Shown: positions 17,905 through 26,896 of the stretch, in pieces | Layout of the letters: each line of letters opens with the position of its first letter | Position numbering within the stretch: position 1 is the stretch's first letter | Origin: Nitrospinaceae bacterium | Lineage (GTDB): Bacteria; Nitrospinota; Nitrospinia; Nitrospinales; Nitrospinaceae | Assembly (NCBI GenBank): GCA_028278405.1 | Contig: JANQEK010000036.1 | Location: 35,485-99,484 of the forward strand | Direction of reading: 5' to 3' | DNA: 64,000 bases | Notes under the pieces: generated by a model | Told to the model about the DNA's origin: nothing | Seen by the model: the letters and a program-made list of their open reading frames with translations, nothing else | Databases searched by the model: none | Program-made: the position numbers and the translations under genes

Positions 17905-17970
17905 CCCTCAAAAACAAAGTAATCATTTATTTTTCAATTACTTAAAATGTTCGAAAGGGGTTTTTGAGGG
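17905..17970. repeat. Nested inverted repeat upstream of glnK
   Basis: Outer arms ccctcaaaaac (17905-17915) and gtttttgaggg (17960-17970) are perfect 11-bp inverted copies. Inside them aagtaat (17917-17923) and attactt (17937-17943) form a second perfect pair. It lies 25-90 bases upstream of the sigma-54 candidate, where an enhancer-binding protein would sit, but it does not match the NtrC consensus. It may instead be a structured insulator between glnK and the flagellar operon. Confidence 0.65.
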
Positions 17971-18207
17971 GTAGAGAGAGCGCTGAGGCAGGAATTCATT
18001 TTGCATGAAAAAAGCGCATAATCCGGTCACATGCAATAAAAACGGACAGATGCTCAAGTATTTTGGGGGTTTTACCGTGAATGATATATGAAGTTGTAAC
18101 CCGTTGAAATTCGTATGAATTACGTCCTTTCTCAAGTTGAGACCCAAAGTGGGGGTTGCACAGGGAAGGGGGCAGGAAGGTTTGTGGATACCCGTTTTGT
18201 AGAGGAT

Positions 18208-18236
18208 TTGGGTTATAGGTTATATCGATTTATAAT
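18208..18236 (+). promoter_or_regulatory. Candidate promoter of the flagellar operon
   Basis: A perfect -10 TATAAT (18231-18236) has TTGGGT (18208-18213) 17 bases upstream as a weak -35. It lies about 50 bases before fliL. The rest of the 550-base gap between glnK and fliL holds the inverted repeat and the glnK promoter; I see no gene in it. Confidence 0.45.
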
Positions 18237-18287
18237 GTAAATGAGATGCTTTTCTCATGAACTCTCTAGATAGGAATATCCTGGCTC

Positions 18288-18809
18288 ATGGCTGAGGAAC
18301 AAACAATTGTAGAAAATGATCCAGCGGCGCCCGCTCCCCGAAATTCTCTAATGAATCTCCTTTTGGTGCTGGTGCTGGTTTTGGTCGCCGGAGTCGGGGG
18401 CTACTTTGCCCAGGAACTGATCACCGGTAACTCTCAGTCTGTGGCTCCATCTCCCTCCATGCAGACCCAGCCGGCAGCGTCAGCCCAGTCGCCGGTAGCT
18501 CCTGCGGTGGGAGTGATGATTCCTCTCGAGCCTTTTATGGTGAACCTGGCAAGGACCAAGGGAAGCCGAATATTAAAAGTGACCGTCACTTTGGAGTTGA
18601 ACAATCCGGCGGTTCAACCGGAAGTTGAAGACAACCGCCAGAAGATTATGGACTCCATCCTGGTATTGCTGAGCAGTAAAACATTCGAAGATGTCTATTC
18701 AATCCAGGGAAAATTCAAGCTGAAAGATGAAATCACGACGCGGGTCAACCGGTTTCTGGCGATGGGGCATGTCAAGGAAGTGTATTTCTCGGAATTTTTA
18801 ATTCAATAA
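18288..18809 (+). CDS. fliL: Flagellar basal-body protein FliL
   Basis: A 173-residue inner-membrane protein that supports stator function at the flagellar motor. It has a short cytoplasmic N-terminus, one transmembrane helix at about residues 21-42 (NLLLVLVLVLVAGVGGYFA), a Ser/Pro/Ala-rich linker, and a periplasmic FliL domain starting at about residue 75 (MIPLEPFMVNLA...). It heads the flagellar operon, 45 bases before fliM. Confidence 0.92.
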   Translation: MAEEQTIVENDPAAPAPRNSLMNLLLVLVLVLVAGVGGYFAQELITGNSQSVAPSPSMQTQPAASAQSPVAPAVGVMIPLEPFMVNLARTKGSRILKVTVTLELNNPAVQPEVEDNRQKIMDSILVLLSSKTFEDVYSIQGKFKLKDEITTRVNRFLAMGHVKEVYFSEFLIQ

Positions 18810-18853
18810 ACCTTTGATGTTTTTTCAATAGGGGTTTGGTAAGGTCAGTTGAT

Positions 18854-19825
18854 ATGGAGCAGGTTTTATCTCAAGGAGAAGTGGATGCCCTGTTAAGAGG
18901 CGTCAGCGGGGGTCAGATTGAAACGGAGACTGATGTCCCGGAAGAAGTCAGCGGAGTGGTTCCCTATGACCTGACCAGTCAGGAAAAAATCGTTCGCGGG
19001 CGCCTCCCGACTCTGGATATTGTCAATCAGATGTTCTCGAGGTTGTTCAGGAACTCCTTTTCCAGTTTGATGCGCAAATCCGCCGATATCAGCACGGTGT
19101 CTACGGACTCTCTGAAATTCGGTGAATTCCTGCGGTCTCTGTCCGTACCCACCAGTTTGCATGTGTTTCGCATGGAGCCGTTACGCGGATTTGGCCTGAT
19201 GGTGGTGGAAAGCCGTCTGGTGTTTTCATTTGTTGATAATTTTTTTGGTGGAACGGGATCTTCGGATATCAATATTCTGGGCCGCGATTTCAGCGCGATT
19301 GAAGTCCGGATGACCAAAAAAGTGGTTCAGACGGCTTTGGAAGATTGGGAACGCGCCTGGAAATCGGTTCATCCGGTGGCGTGCACTTATGTTCGTTCTG
19401 AAGTCAACCCACAGTTTGCAGCTATTGTGCCGCCTACAGATGTGGTGTTGGTTGTTGTGTTTGATATTGAAATGGAGCATTCCTCGGGAACCGCGACCAT
19501 TTGCATCCCTTATTCCATGATCGAACCCATTCTCAACAAGCTCAAGGCAAACTTCCAAAGCGAGCAGATGGAGGTGGATCAGGTCTGGATCAACCGTCTG
19601 CAGAGAGAATTGATGCAGACGGAAGTGGAGATGGTGGCGGAATTGGGTCAAACTCAAATGACACCACGGGAATTGCTTGGTCTTCACGAAGGGGATGTGA
19701 TGATGCTGAACAAAGATGTTTCCGAACCGCTTTACATCAAAGTCGAGGAGACCGCTAAGCTAAGAGGCTACTCAGGCGTCTCGCGGGGAATGAAAGCAGT
19801 TCAAATTACAGAAGTTCTTCAATAG
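18854..19825 (+). CDS. fliM: Flagellar motor switch protein FliM
   Basis: This is the C-ring component that binds phosphorylated CheY and sets rotation direction. The N-terminal VLSQGEVDALL is the CheY-binding motif; the CheC-like middle domain includes MEPLRGFGLMVVESRLVFSFVD (quoted in part: GLMVVESRLVFSFVD), and the C-terminal SpoA domain ends with the KAVQITEVL tail. The ATG at 18854 begins directly at the motif and gives 323 residues, the usual length. It is followed by fliN after 11 bases. Confidence 0.95.
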   Translation: MEQVLSQGEVDALLRGVSGGQIETETDVPEEVSGVVPYDLTSQEKIVRGRLPTLDIVNQMFSRLFRNSFSSLMRKSADISTVSTDSLKFGEFLRSLSVPTSLHVFRMEPLRGFGLMVVESRLVFSFVDNFFGGTGSSDINILGRDFSAIEVRMTKKVVQTALEDWERAWKSVHPVACTYVRSEVNPQFAAIVPPTDVVLVVVFDIEMEHSSGTATICIPYSMIEPILNKLKANFQSEQMEVDQVWINRLQRELMQTEVEMVAELGQTQMTPRELLGLHEGDVMMLNKDVSEPLYIKVEETAKLRGYSGVSRGMKAVQITEVLQ

Positions 19826-19836
19826 GGTGAATTATT

Positions 19837-20205
19837 ATGGCTGAACATCAGGACGATTTGGAAGCGCTGGATGATATCGACAATCTGGATCAATTCAGGG
19901 ATGATCAGGATGCGTCCGAAACCGGGGCATTGTCTCGTGAGGAAACCCAGAACCTGGATTTGATTCTGGATATACCATTGACCGTTACGGTGGAATTAGG
20001 CCGGTCCAAAATGCTGATCAACGATTTGCTCCAGTTGGGGCAGGGCTCAGTAATAGAATTGACAAAGTTGGTGGGTGAGCCGCTGGAGGTTTTGGTCAAC
20101 AATAAACTGGTGGCCCGGGGTGAAGTGGTTGTCGTCAATGAAAAATTCGGAGTCCGCCTGACCGATATCGTATCTCCCATGGAGCGGGTCCAGTCTTTGA
20201 CCTGA
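19837..20205 (+). CDS. fliN: Flagellar motor switch protein FliN
   Basis: A C-ring subunit of 122 residues: an acidic N-terminal part of about 45 residues, then the SpoA/FliN domain ([40 protein letters not shown]) ending in [15 protein letters not shown]. Length and motifs are standard. A hairpin that covers the stop codon may weaken or attenuate transcription before fliO. Confidence 0.95.
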   Translation: MAEHQDDLEALDDIDNLDQFRDDQDASETGALSREETQNLDLILDIPLTVTVELGRSKMLINDLLQLGQGSVIELTKLVGEPLEVLVNNKLVARGEVVVVNEKFGVRLTDIVSPMERVQSLT

Positions 20206-20225
20206 AGACCCGCTTCTCTGTTTTT
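20183..20225 (+). terminator. Possible attenuating hairpin at the end of fliN
   Basis: An 8-bp perfect stem agcgggtc / gacccgct spans the fliN stop codon with a 16-base loop and is followed by tctctgttttt. It could terminate part of the transcription before fliO; the long loop makes it weak. About 190 bases without a gene follow. Confidence 0.35.
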
Positions 20226-20396
20226 CCTTCAGATTTGACGAGCCTGTTCCCTTGGCTCGGTTTCCCACACACATCCTAGAATGTCTTAGGCGTCCTTTAT
20301 CAGACCGTTTCGGTACGGCCTTTGCATTTATCCATTTGGATCATCGGGTGTCGATGTTTTTGACGCCATTCGTTTGCCTAATGGAGAGGTCGGATT

Positions 20397-21722
20397 ATGA
20401 AAAAGGTTGGCCCAGCGATGGCAGCAACCCTAGGTTTTATCTTGCTTTGGGCGCATCTTGCGCATTCTTCCCAGCCGCTTTCGAGCTACAACCTGCTGCA
20501 GAATGTTGCGGTAGACCGTAAGGATGGGGAGTTGTTGATTCAACTGAAATTCAAAAATCCCCCGGTTCATTTTCAAGGCCCGAAATTCTTCAAAAAATCC
20601 ATTCAAATAGATTTTCCATTGGCCTACGTGAATCCGCCCAAGCGTTATTTTGACACGGGAGATGACCGGATTCGGCAGGTCTACGTTTCACAATTTGATC
20701 GCAAGCGGCTTCGCTTGCGTTTGATGCTGGCTTCCGGCGCGTCGGTTCCCAAGGATGAAACGGTTGTGGAGCAGGTGGGACGCGTGCTTCAAATCCGAAT
20801 CCAATCAAGCAGCCCCAAGCCTGCTCCCGTCAAAAATAAAATGGTTGATCCGCTGGAAAGCCTGTTGGCGCGAGCGTCGCGCATTCAACAATCGAAAGTG
20901 GTTCAAACCAAAACAACTTCAGGACAATTAGCAAAGACAAGTTCTGCAGAGAAAACGCTAAAAGCTTCCTCGCCGGTGGAGAAAGTGCGATCGGTATCTC
21001 CAGAAAAGAGCGCTGACCCTTCGGGTCCACTGCTGTCGCAGGTGCTTGGAAGGGGTCTGCAGAGCGAACCGGCAGCATCTGCAGCATCGGAACAGGCTTC
21101 TTTAAAGACACGCAAAGCTGGAATATTGGAGCTTGGGAATGATTTGTCATCCGAAGATTCCGGTCTGTTCTCGGCGAGCCTTAAGATGGCTTCAACATTG
21201 GGGCTGGTTTTGGGTTTGATGTTTATCGTGTTTCATTTGTTTAAAAAATTTGGTTTGAAGAACAGTGTCTTTGGAGGTGAAGGAAAACCCATTAAAGTGT
21301 TGTCCACCGGATTTCTGGCTCCCAGGAAAAGCATCGCTCTGGTGGAGGTGGCAGGTGACATCCTGGTTGTCGGGATTTCCAATGATCAGATTTCATTACT
21401 CGGGAACATTCAGGATCCGGAAAAAATTGAACAGATCAAAGGCGCTCTGCATAAAAAAGACCACGATCAGAAACCCTCCGCTGCAGCTCCCGAATCCAAA
21501 AGTGAAGCGGTAGAAGCTCAGGCCGTGAAAGAGGAAATGCCGCAGGCCAGCAAGCAGGGAGTCGATGTATATAACAAACGATTGATCAAGTCCGGCTCTA
21601 CCAATCCGTTTGGAGAGTATGTTAAGCAGTTTACGGATTCTTCGGAAACCGAGCAGCAGTCGATGAAGGATGTTGCTTCCAGGGTTAAAAAGAAGCTGGA
21701 GGAGGTTCCGATTTTTAAATGA
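20397..21722 (+). CDS. fliO: Flagellar biosynthesis protein FliO with N-terminal AMIN-like domain
   Basis: FliO helps assemble the FliPQR export gate. The C-terminal part fits the family: a transmembrane helix at about residues 263-285 (ASTLGLVLGLMFIVFHLF), then PIKVLSTGFLAPRKSIALVEV and ILVVGISNDQISLLG. Unlike the small enterobacterial FliO (about 120 residues), this 441-residue protein has a signal peptide and an N-terminal beta domain (about residues 25-135, VDRKDGELLIQLKF...) resembling AMIN domains, joined by a long Ser/Lys-rich linker; a charged tail of about 100 residues follows. Position before fliP, which overlaps its end by four bases, supports the call. Confidence 0.85.
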   Translation: MKKVGPAMAATLGFILLWAHLAHSSQPLSSYNLLQNVAVDRKDGELLIQLKFKNPPVHFQGPKFFKKSIQIDFPLAYVNPPKRYFDTGDDRIRQVYVSQFDRKRLRLRLMLASGASVPKDETVVEQVGRVLQIRIQSSSPKPAPVKNKMVDPLESLLARASRIQQSKVVQTKTTSGQLAKTSSAEKTLKASSPVEKVRSVSPEKSADPSGPLLSQVLGRGLQSEPAASAASEQASLKTRKAGILELGNDLSSEDSGLFSASLKMASTLGLVLGLMFIVFHLFKKFGLKNSVFGGEGKPIKVLSTGFLAPRKSIALVEVAGDILVVGISNDQISLLGNIQDPEKIEQIKGALHKKDHDQKPSAAAPESKSEAVEAQAVKEEMPQASKQGVDVYNKRLIKSGSTNPFGEYVKQFTDSSETEQQSMKDVASRVKKKLEEVPIFK

Positions 21723-22480
21723 AACGATCGGCGTATGTCTTAATTTTAATATCCGTATTATGGGCGGCCGTTAACGTTGTGGTTCCCCATGAAGCCTCCG
21801 CCATTCCTGTTCCCACAGTTCAATTTGGAATGGAGGATGCCGAGGAACCCAGTACCTTGTCGACTGCGCTTCAAGTCATGTTTCTGCTGACGGTGCTGAC
21901 TCTTGCCCCGTCCATCCTGATCCTGATGACATCGTTTTCCCGCTTTGTCATTGTCCTGTCTTTTCTCAGGCAAGCCATGGGAACCCAGCAGACGCCGCCG
22001 ACACAGGTGTTGATCGGTTTGGCCCTGTTTCTGACTTTTTTTGTCATGAGTCCGGTGCTATCGGAAATTAACGACAAGGCCCTGCAACCTTACTTGAACG
22101 AGGAAATCACTCAGAGCAAGGCTCTGGAACTTGCACAAACTCCCATAAAGACGTTCATGTTGAAACAAACCCGCGAAAAGGACTTGGCGTTATTCGTCAA
22201 TATGGATCAAGGAGAAAGGCCGGAGACGCTGGATGATGTCAAAATACAATCTGTGGTGCCTGCCTTCGTGATCAGCGAGTTGAAAACAGCGTTTCAAATC
22301 GGATTTCTGATTTATATCCCGTTTTTAATACTCGATATGGTTGTGGCGAGCATTCTTCTTTCCATGGGGATGATGATGCTGCCTCCCGTGCTGATTTCCC
22401 TGCCATTCAAACTGATGCTGTTTGTAATGGTCGACGGTTGGCACTTGACCGTTGGATCTCTCGTTAAAAGTTTTACATAG
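21719..22480 (+). CDS. fliP: Flagellar export gate protein FliP
   Basis: A core subunit of the type III export gate, 253 residues. It has a cleavable signal peptide, then membrane helices with the family motifs LTLAPSILILMTSFSRFVIV, LRQAMGTQQTPPTQVLIGL and FVISELKTAFQIGF. The long periplasmic insert between helices 2 and 3 is present. Its ATGA start overlaps the fliO stop. Confidence 0.96.
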   Translation: MKRSAYVLILISVLWAAVNVVVPHEASAIPVPTVQFGMEDAEEPSTLSTALQVMFLLTVLTLAPSILILMTSFSRFVIVLSFLRQAMGTQQTPPTQVLIGLALFLTFFVMSPVLSEINDKALQPYLNEEITQSKALELAQTPIKTFMLKQTREKDLALFVNMDQGERPETLDDVKIQSVVPAFVISELKTAFQIGFLIYIPFLILDMVVASILLSMGMMMLPPVLISLPFKLMLFVMVDGWHLTVGSLVKSFT

Positions 22481-22486
22481 GAAAGC

Positions 22487-22759
22487 GTGATGACCGAACA
22501 ATTCATCGTGGATTTTGCCATGAACACCATACGAACCACGCTTCTGGTTTCCGCCCCCATGCTGGGATTCGGGCTGATCACCGGGCTGGTGATTTCCATT
22601 TTTCAGGCGGTCACCTCCATTCAGGAGCTGACGCTCACATTTATTCCTAAAATACTGGCGGTGTTTCTGGCTTTGTTCCTGTTTTTCCCCTGGATCATGC
22701 GGATCATGCTGAGTTTTACAGAACAGGTTCTTATAAGCTTTCCCAGCTACATCGGGTGA
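22487..22759 (+). CDS. fliQ: Flagellar export gate protein FliQ
   Basis: A 90-residue protein with two membrane helices (TLLVSAPMLGFGLITGLVIS and ILAVFLALFLFFPWIMRIML) and the family's FQAVTSIQELTLTFIPK loop. It forms the FliPQR channel. It starts six bases after fliP and its stop shares bases with the fliR start. Confidence 0.96.
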   Translation: MMTEQFIVDFAMNTIRTTLLVSAPMLGFGLITGLVISIFQAVTSIQELTLTFIPKILAVFLALFLFFPWIMRIMLSFTEQVLISFPSYIG

Positions 22760-23541
22760 TGGAACTCTTCAACCTATCGTATGCAGACTTCGAACGCTTC
22801 ATTTTTGTTTTGGTCCGGGTGGGGGCTTTTATTGTATTTGTTCCGATTCTGGGAAGTCAGCAGTTTCCCGCCCGGATTAAAGTAGGCTTTATCCTCCTGC
22901 TCAGTTTGAGTGTCTTTCCGTTGGTTCGTCAATTACCCATGGCAGAACCCACGGGATTACTCGACTTTACCATTTATTTATTTTCTGAAGCGACAGTGGG
23001 TCTAGCGCTCGCTTATGCCACGCGCCTGATTTTTGCCGCAGTTCAGATTGCAGGAACGGTGGTGGATTTTCAAATGGGCTTCGGCGTGGTCAACGTGATC
23101 GATCCGCAGACACAGTCGCAGGTTTCCATCACCGCCCAATTTCAGAATATTTTCGCGATCCTGTTGTACCTAGCCTTGAACGCGCACCATTTGACCATCT
23201 ACGCCCTGGTCGAGAGCTTTCAACTGATCAATCCACAACAATTCGGGTTTTCCGCCGGAACCATGTCGCTGATTTTGAAATTGTTCGCGACCACGTTTGT
23301 GGTGGCCGTTAAAATCGCCGCTCCCATTATGGCAATTTTGTTTTTTATCAGTGTGGGTCTAGGGCTGGTGGCCCGAACGGTTCCACAGATGAACGTTTTT
23401 ATTGTCGGGTTTCCACTGCAAATTGGTGTGGGGCTTTTGATGGTTGGGCTTTCCATGAGTTTCTTCGGCATGATGATGACACAGCACATCTCGCAACTGC
23501 CCAACTGGCTGATGAGCCTGATGCATACGATGAACGGATGA
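22759..23541 (+). CDS. fliR: Flagellar export gate protein FliR
   Basis: An export-gate membrane protein of 260 residues with about six helices; the segments FVLVRVGAFIVFVPILGSQQ, LPARIKVGF-like (FPARIKVGF) and VDFQMGFGVVNVIDPQTQSQ are characteristic. I start it at the ATG at 22759, which overlaps the fliQ stop by one base; a GTG three bases earlier is equally possible. Confidence 0.95.
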   Translation: MELFNLSYADFERFIFVLVRVGAFIVFVPILGSQQFPARIKVGFILLLSLSVFPLVRQLPMAEPTGLLDFTIYLFSEATVGLALAYATRLIFAAVQIAGTVVDFQMGFGVVNVIDPQTQSQVSITAQFQNIFAILLYLALNAHHLTIYALVESFQLINPQQFGFSAGTMSLILKLFATTFVVAVKIAAPIMAILFFISVGLGLVARTVPQMNVFIVGFPLQIGVGLLMVGLSMSFFGMMMTQHISQLPNWLMSLMHTMNG

Positions 23542-23572
23542 GTTTCGATATTTGGATTAAAGGATTCAAGTA

Positions 23573-24649
23573 ATGGCAGAAGACGTCAATATTGATCAGA
23601 AAACAGAAGAACCGACAGCGAAACGAATCCAGGATGCTGAAGAACGGGGTAACTTTGCCCATAGCCGGGAATTGACCTCTGCTTTTGTTCTGCTGGCCTC
23701 AATTTTGGCGTTTGCCATGGCGGGAGCATTCAGTACCCGGCATATGATGGAGGCTTGGCACAATCTGTTTACCCGAATCCACATCATTCAACCCAATCTG
23801 GTGGATATGAAGGAATTGCTGGCGTGGGTCATGGACCATTCTTTTGTTGTTCTGAGCCCCATTCTGTTTGCCATCATGCTGGGGGGAGTGACCGCTAACC
23901 TGGTGCAAACCGGTGGCGTCCGGTTTTCCCTGCATCCTTTGCTGCCGCGATTTCACAAAATGAATCCCTGGAACGGATTCAAGCGGATTTTCAGTCGGAT
24001 TGCTTTGATGGAATTGTTCAAGTCGATCTTTAAGGTAACTCTTATTTCTCTGATCGCTTATTTCACGATCCAAGGGCGCTTCGATGAAGTTCCCCCCATG
24101 ATGGGGAAGAGTGTCGGACAGATTTTGATTTTCATGGGAGAGGTGGCGCTCGAAATCATGATCAAAGTTCTGGTGGCTATGATTTTTCTAGCCTTCCTGG
24201 ATTACATCTTTCAGAAGTTCACCTATCTTAAAAATCTGCGTATGACCAAGCAGGAAGTCAAGGATGAACGGAAGGATACAGAAGGGAATCCGCAGATCAA
24301 ACAACGGGTGCGCAATGTTCAAATGGAGATGATGAAACGCCGCATGATGTCCGCCGTTCCGGAAGCGGATGTGGTGATCACCAATCCGACACATATTTCG
24401 ATAGCGATCCAATACGATCAAGAGAACTCTGATGCCCCGGTCGTCGTGGCCAAGGGGAAGGGGATCATTGCTGAAAAAATACGCGAGCTCGCCAAGGAGC
24501 ATGACATCCCTGTGGTGGAGGATAAACCCCTGGCACGGCTGCTTTTCAAGACAGTGGAAATCGGGCAGATGATCCCGGCTCACCTCTACAAAGCGGTGGC
24601 AGAAATCCTGGCTTACGTTTATCGGTTGAAAGGCAAGACCTTGGTATAA
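23573..24649 (+). CDS. flhB: Flagellar export switch protein FlhB
   Basis: FlhB switches export specificity from rod/hook to filament. The 358-residue protein has the usual N-terminus (EDVNIDQKTEEPTAKRIQDA), four membrane helices, and a cytoplasmic domain with the self-cleaving NPTH site in VITNPTHISIAIQYD, followed by the conserved tail with ARLLFKTVEIGQMIPAHLY. About 160 bases without a gene separate it from flhA; they contain a TATAAT-like hexamer at 24745-24750 but no good -35. Confidence 0.96.
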   Translation: MAEDVNIDQKTEEPTAKRIQDAEERGNFAHSRELTSAFVLLASILAFAMAGAFSTRHMMEAWHNLFTRIHIIQPNLVDMKELLAWVMDHSFVVLSPILFAIMLGGVTANLVQTGGVRFSLHPLLPRFHKMNPWNGFKRIFSRIALMELFKSIFKVTLISLIAYFTIQGRFDEVPPMMGKSVGQILIFMGEVALEIMIKVLVAMIFLAFLDYIFQKFTYLKNLRMTKQEVKDERKDTEGNPQIKQRVRNVQMEMMKRRMMSAVPEADVVITNPTHISIAIQYDQENSDAPVVVAKGKGIIAEKIRELAKEHDIPVVEDKPLARLLFKTVEIGQMIPAHLYKAVAEILAYVYRLKGKTLV

Positions 24650-24811
24650 AGATTGCACTTACTACCGATTGGAGTGCCAAATGTTTGAAATATTGGCGTT
24701 TGTAATCGTTCCGGAGCTTTCGTTATTTGCTGAACACGTTTAAATATAATAACTTAGTGATATGCGCCTGCGTCCCGGGTGCGTCAATTTTTTGGGTGGA
24801 GAACAGCTAAC

Positions 24812-26896
24812 ATGGCCAGCCGTATTCAAAATTATATATCCGCCCGGCCGCCGGAACTGGGAATCGCGGTAGGCATCATCGCCGTTTTGGTGGTGATGGT
24901 GATCCCAATTCCCACCTTTATGCTGGACCTGCTGTTGTCCTTCAGCATCACTTTTTCGCTGATCATCCTGCTGGTTTCGATATTCATGCTGGCACCGTTG
25001 GAATTTTCGGTGTTCCCGTCAATGCTTCTGGTGGTGACACTGATCCGACTGTCCCTGAATGTGGCATCCACCCGTATCATTCTTCTGCACGGCAACGAAG
25101 GGCCTGCCGCGGCAGGACAGGTGATCAAATCTTTCGGATCATTTGTGGTGGGTGGCAATTATGTCGTGGGTGCCGTGATTTTTATTATTCTCGTGCTGAT
25201 CAATTTTATTGTCATCACCAAAGGTTCGGTCCGCACCTCCGAAGTCGCCGCACGGTTTACATTGGACGCTATTCCCGGAAAACAGATGAGTATCGACGCC
25301 GATCTCAATGCAGGGATCATCACCGAGGAAGACGCGCGGATGCGCCGGCGTATGTTGGAACGGGAGGCGGATTTTTATGGCGCCATGGACGGTTCCATCC
25401 GGTTTGTCCGGGGTGATGCCATTGCCGGAATATTGATCACGCTGATCAATGTTATCGGGGGGTTTGCGATCGGTGTGTTTCAGCAGGATATGATGGTGAA
25501 CGAAGCCGCCAAGGTCTACACCTTGTTGACCATCGGTGACGGCCTGGTCACCCAACTCCCGGCGTTGGTCGTTTCCACCGCTGCGGGTATCATCGTGACC
25601 CGAGCCACTACGGATAAAAATCTTCCCAACGAACTCATTTCGCAGATGTCCAACAACCCGGCCGCATTTTCCATTGCCGCGGCCGCGTTGTTCTTTTTCG
25701 GCACCATTCCCGGATTGCCGCACATTCCGTTTTTTGCTTTGTCCGCTCTGGTGGGATGGATCGGTTATCGGTTGTATCTGGACCGCCGGAACAAGGAGCG
25801 TATTCAACAGAAAAAAATCGACGAAGAAAAGAAAGCTCCTCCTCCAGAGAAAGTGGAATCTATTTTGCCGCTGGATGTCATGGAACTGGAAGTGGGGTAT
25901 GAACTGATTCCTTTGGTCGATGCCGATCGAAATGGAGAGTTGCTGGAGCGTATCAAGTCCGTGCGCAGGCAGTTCGCTTTGGAATTGGGCTTTATCGTGC
26001 CGCCGCTACACATCAGGGATAACCTGCAACTGAAGGCAAGTGATTACGCAATTATTATCAAGGGCGTCGAGGTGGCCCGTGGGTCCGTGATGACAGGCCG
26101 GTTGCTGGCGATGAGCCCCGGTAAGACCGAGAAGGAGATTCCCGGTGTCAAGACGCAGGAACCGACCTTCGGTTTACCTTCGATTTGGATCAACGCTTCG
26201 GCAAAACAGGAGGCGCAGATGGCAGGATATACGGTGGTTGACCCTGCAACGGTTATCACCACTCACATCAAGGAAACCATCAAGCGGAATGCTCAGGAGC
26301 TGCTGGGCCGTCAGGAAGTGCAGACGTTGCTCGATAAATTCAAGGAGACCAATCCAAAGGTGGTCGAAGAACTGGTTCCCAACCTGATGTCGCTCGGAAA
26401 AGTCCAGAAAGTGCTCCAGAATTTGTTAAGGGAGCAGATTTCCATCCGGGACTTGAGAACGATTTTGGAATCGCTGGCGGATTACGCGGCCAAGGTGGAG
26501 GACCCCGATGTGTTGACGGAATATGTCCGGCAGGCGCTGGCTCGGCCGATAACCAAACAATACATATCAAAAGATGGTTCGCTTTCGGTCATGACTCTGG
26601 ACCAGAATGTGGAAGAATTGATTCATCAATCGATACAAAAAACAGAACTGAGCTCTTATCTGGCACTGGAACCGACGGTTGCCGAAAAAATTCTCGCCAA
26701 AATCCGGGAGGCGGTGGAAGCAATCACCCCGATGCTGGAGACGGCGCCGGTGCTGCTGGCATCGCCCTTGGTCCGGATGTATTTGCGGAAACTCACCGAA
26801 CGGTTTTTGCCGGATCTGGTGGTGCTCTCTCATAGTGAGATTGTTCCGACCGTTCAAATTCGAACTTTGCGTGTGGTGACGTTGAATGCGAATTAA
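24812..26896 (+). CDS. flhA: Flagellar export protein FlhA
   Basis: The largest export-gate subunit, about 694 residues from the chosen ATG (MASRIQNYIS). Eight N-terminal membrane helices include PIPTFMLDLLLSFSI and LRLSLNVASTR-like (LIRLSLNVASTRIIL), followed by the conserved FHIPEP-type loop with RFTLDAIPGKQMSIDADLNAG, and a C-terminal cytoplasmic chaperone-docking domain ending HSEIVPTVQIRTL. GGAGAA precedes the start. It overlaps flhF by 11 bases. Confidence 0.96.
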   Translation: MASRIQNYISARPPELGIAVGIIAVLVVMVIPIPTFMLDLLLSFSITFSLIILLVSIFMLAPLEFSVFPSMLLVVTLIRLSLNVASTRIILLHGNEGPAAAGQVIKSFGSFVVGGNYVVGAVIFIILVLINFIVITKGSVRTSEVAARFTLDAIPGKQMSIDADLNAGIITEEDARMRRRMLEREADFYGAMDGSIRFVRGDAIAGILITLINVIGGFAIGVFQQDMMVNEAAKVYTLLTIGDGLVTQLPALVVSTAAGIIVTRATTDKNLPNELISQMSNNPAAFSIAAAALFFFGTIPGLPHIPFFALSALVGWIGYRLYLDRRNKERIQQKKIDEEKKAPPPEKVESILPLDVMELEVGYELIPLVDADRNGELLERIKSVRRQFALELGFIVPPLHIRDNLQLKASDYAIIIKGVEVARGSVMTGRLLAMSPGKTEKEIPGVKTQEPTFGLPSIWINASAKQEAQMAGYTVVDPATVITTHIKETIKRNAQELLGRQEVQTLLDKFKETNPKVVEELVPNLMSLGKVQKVLQNLLREQISIRDLRTILESLADYAAKVEDPDVLTEYVRQALARPITKQYISKDGSLSVMTLDQNVEELIHQSIQKTELSSYLALEPTVAEKILAKIREAVEAITPMLETAPVLLASPLVRMYLRKLTERFLPDLVVLSHSEIVPTVQIRTLRVVTLNAN

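Noticed and set aside
17938..18147. Small open frame in the glnK-fliL gap
   Set aside because: It overlaps the nested inverted repeat and has no ribosome site or domain.
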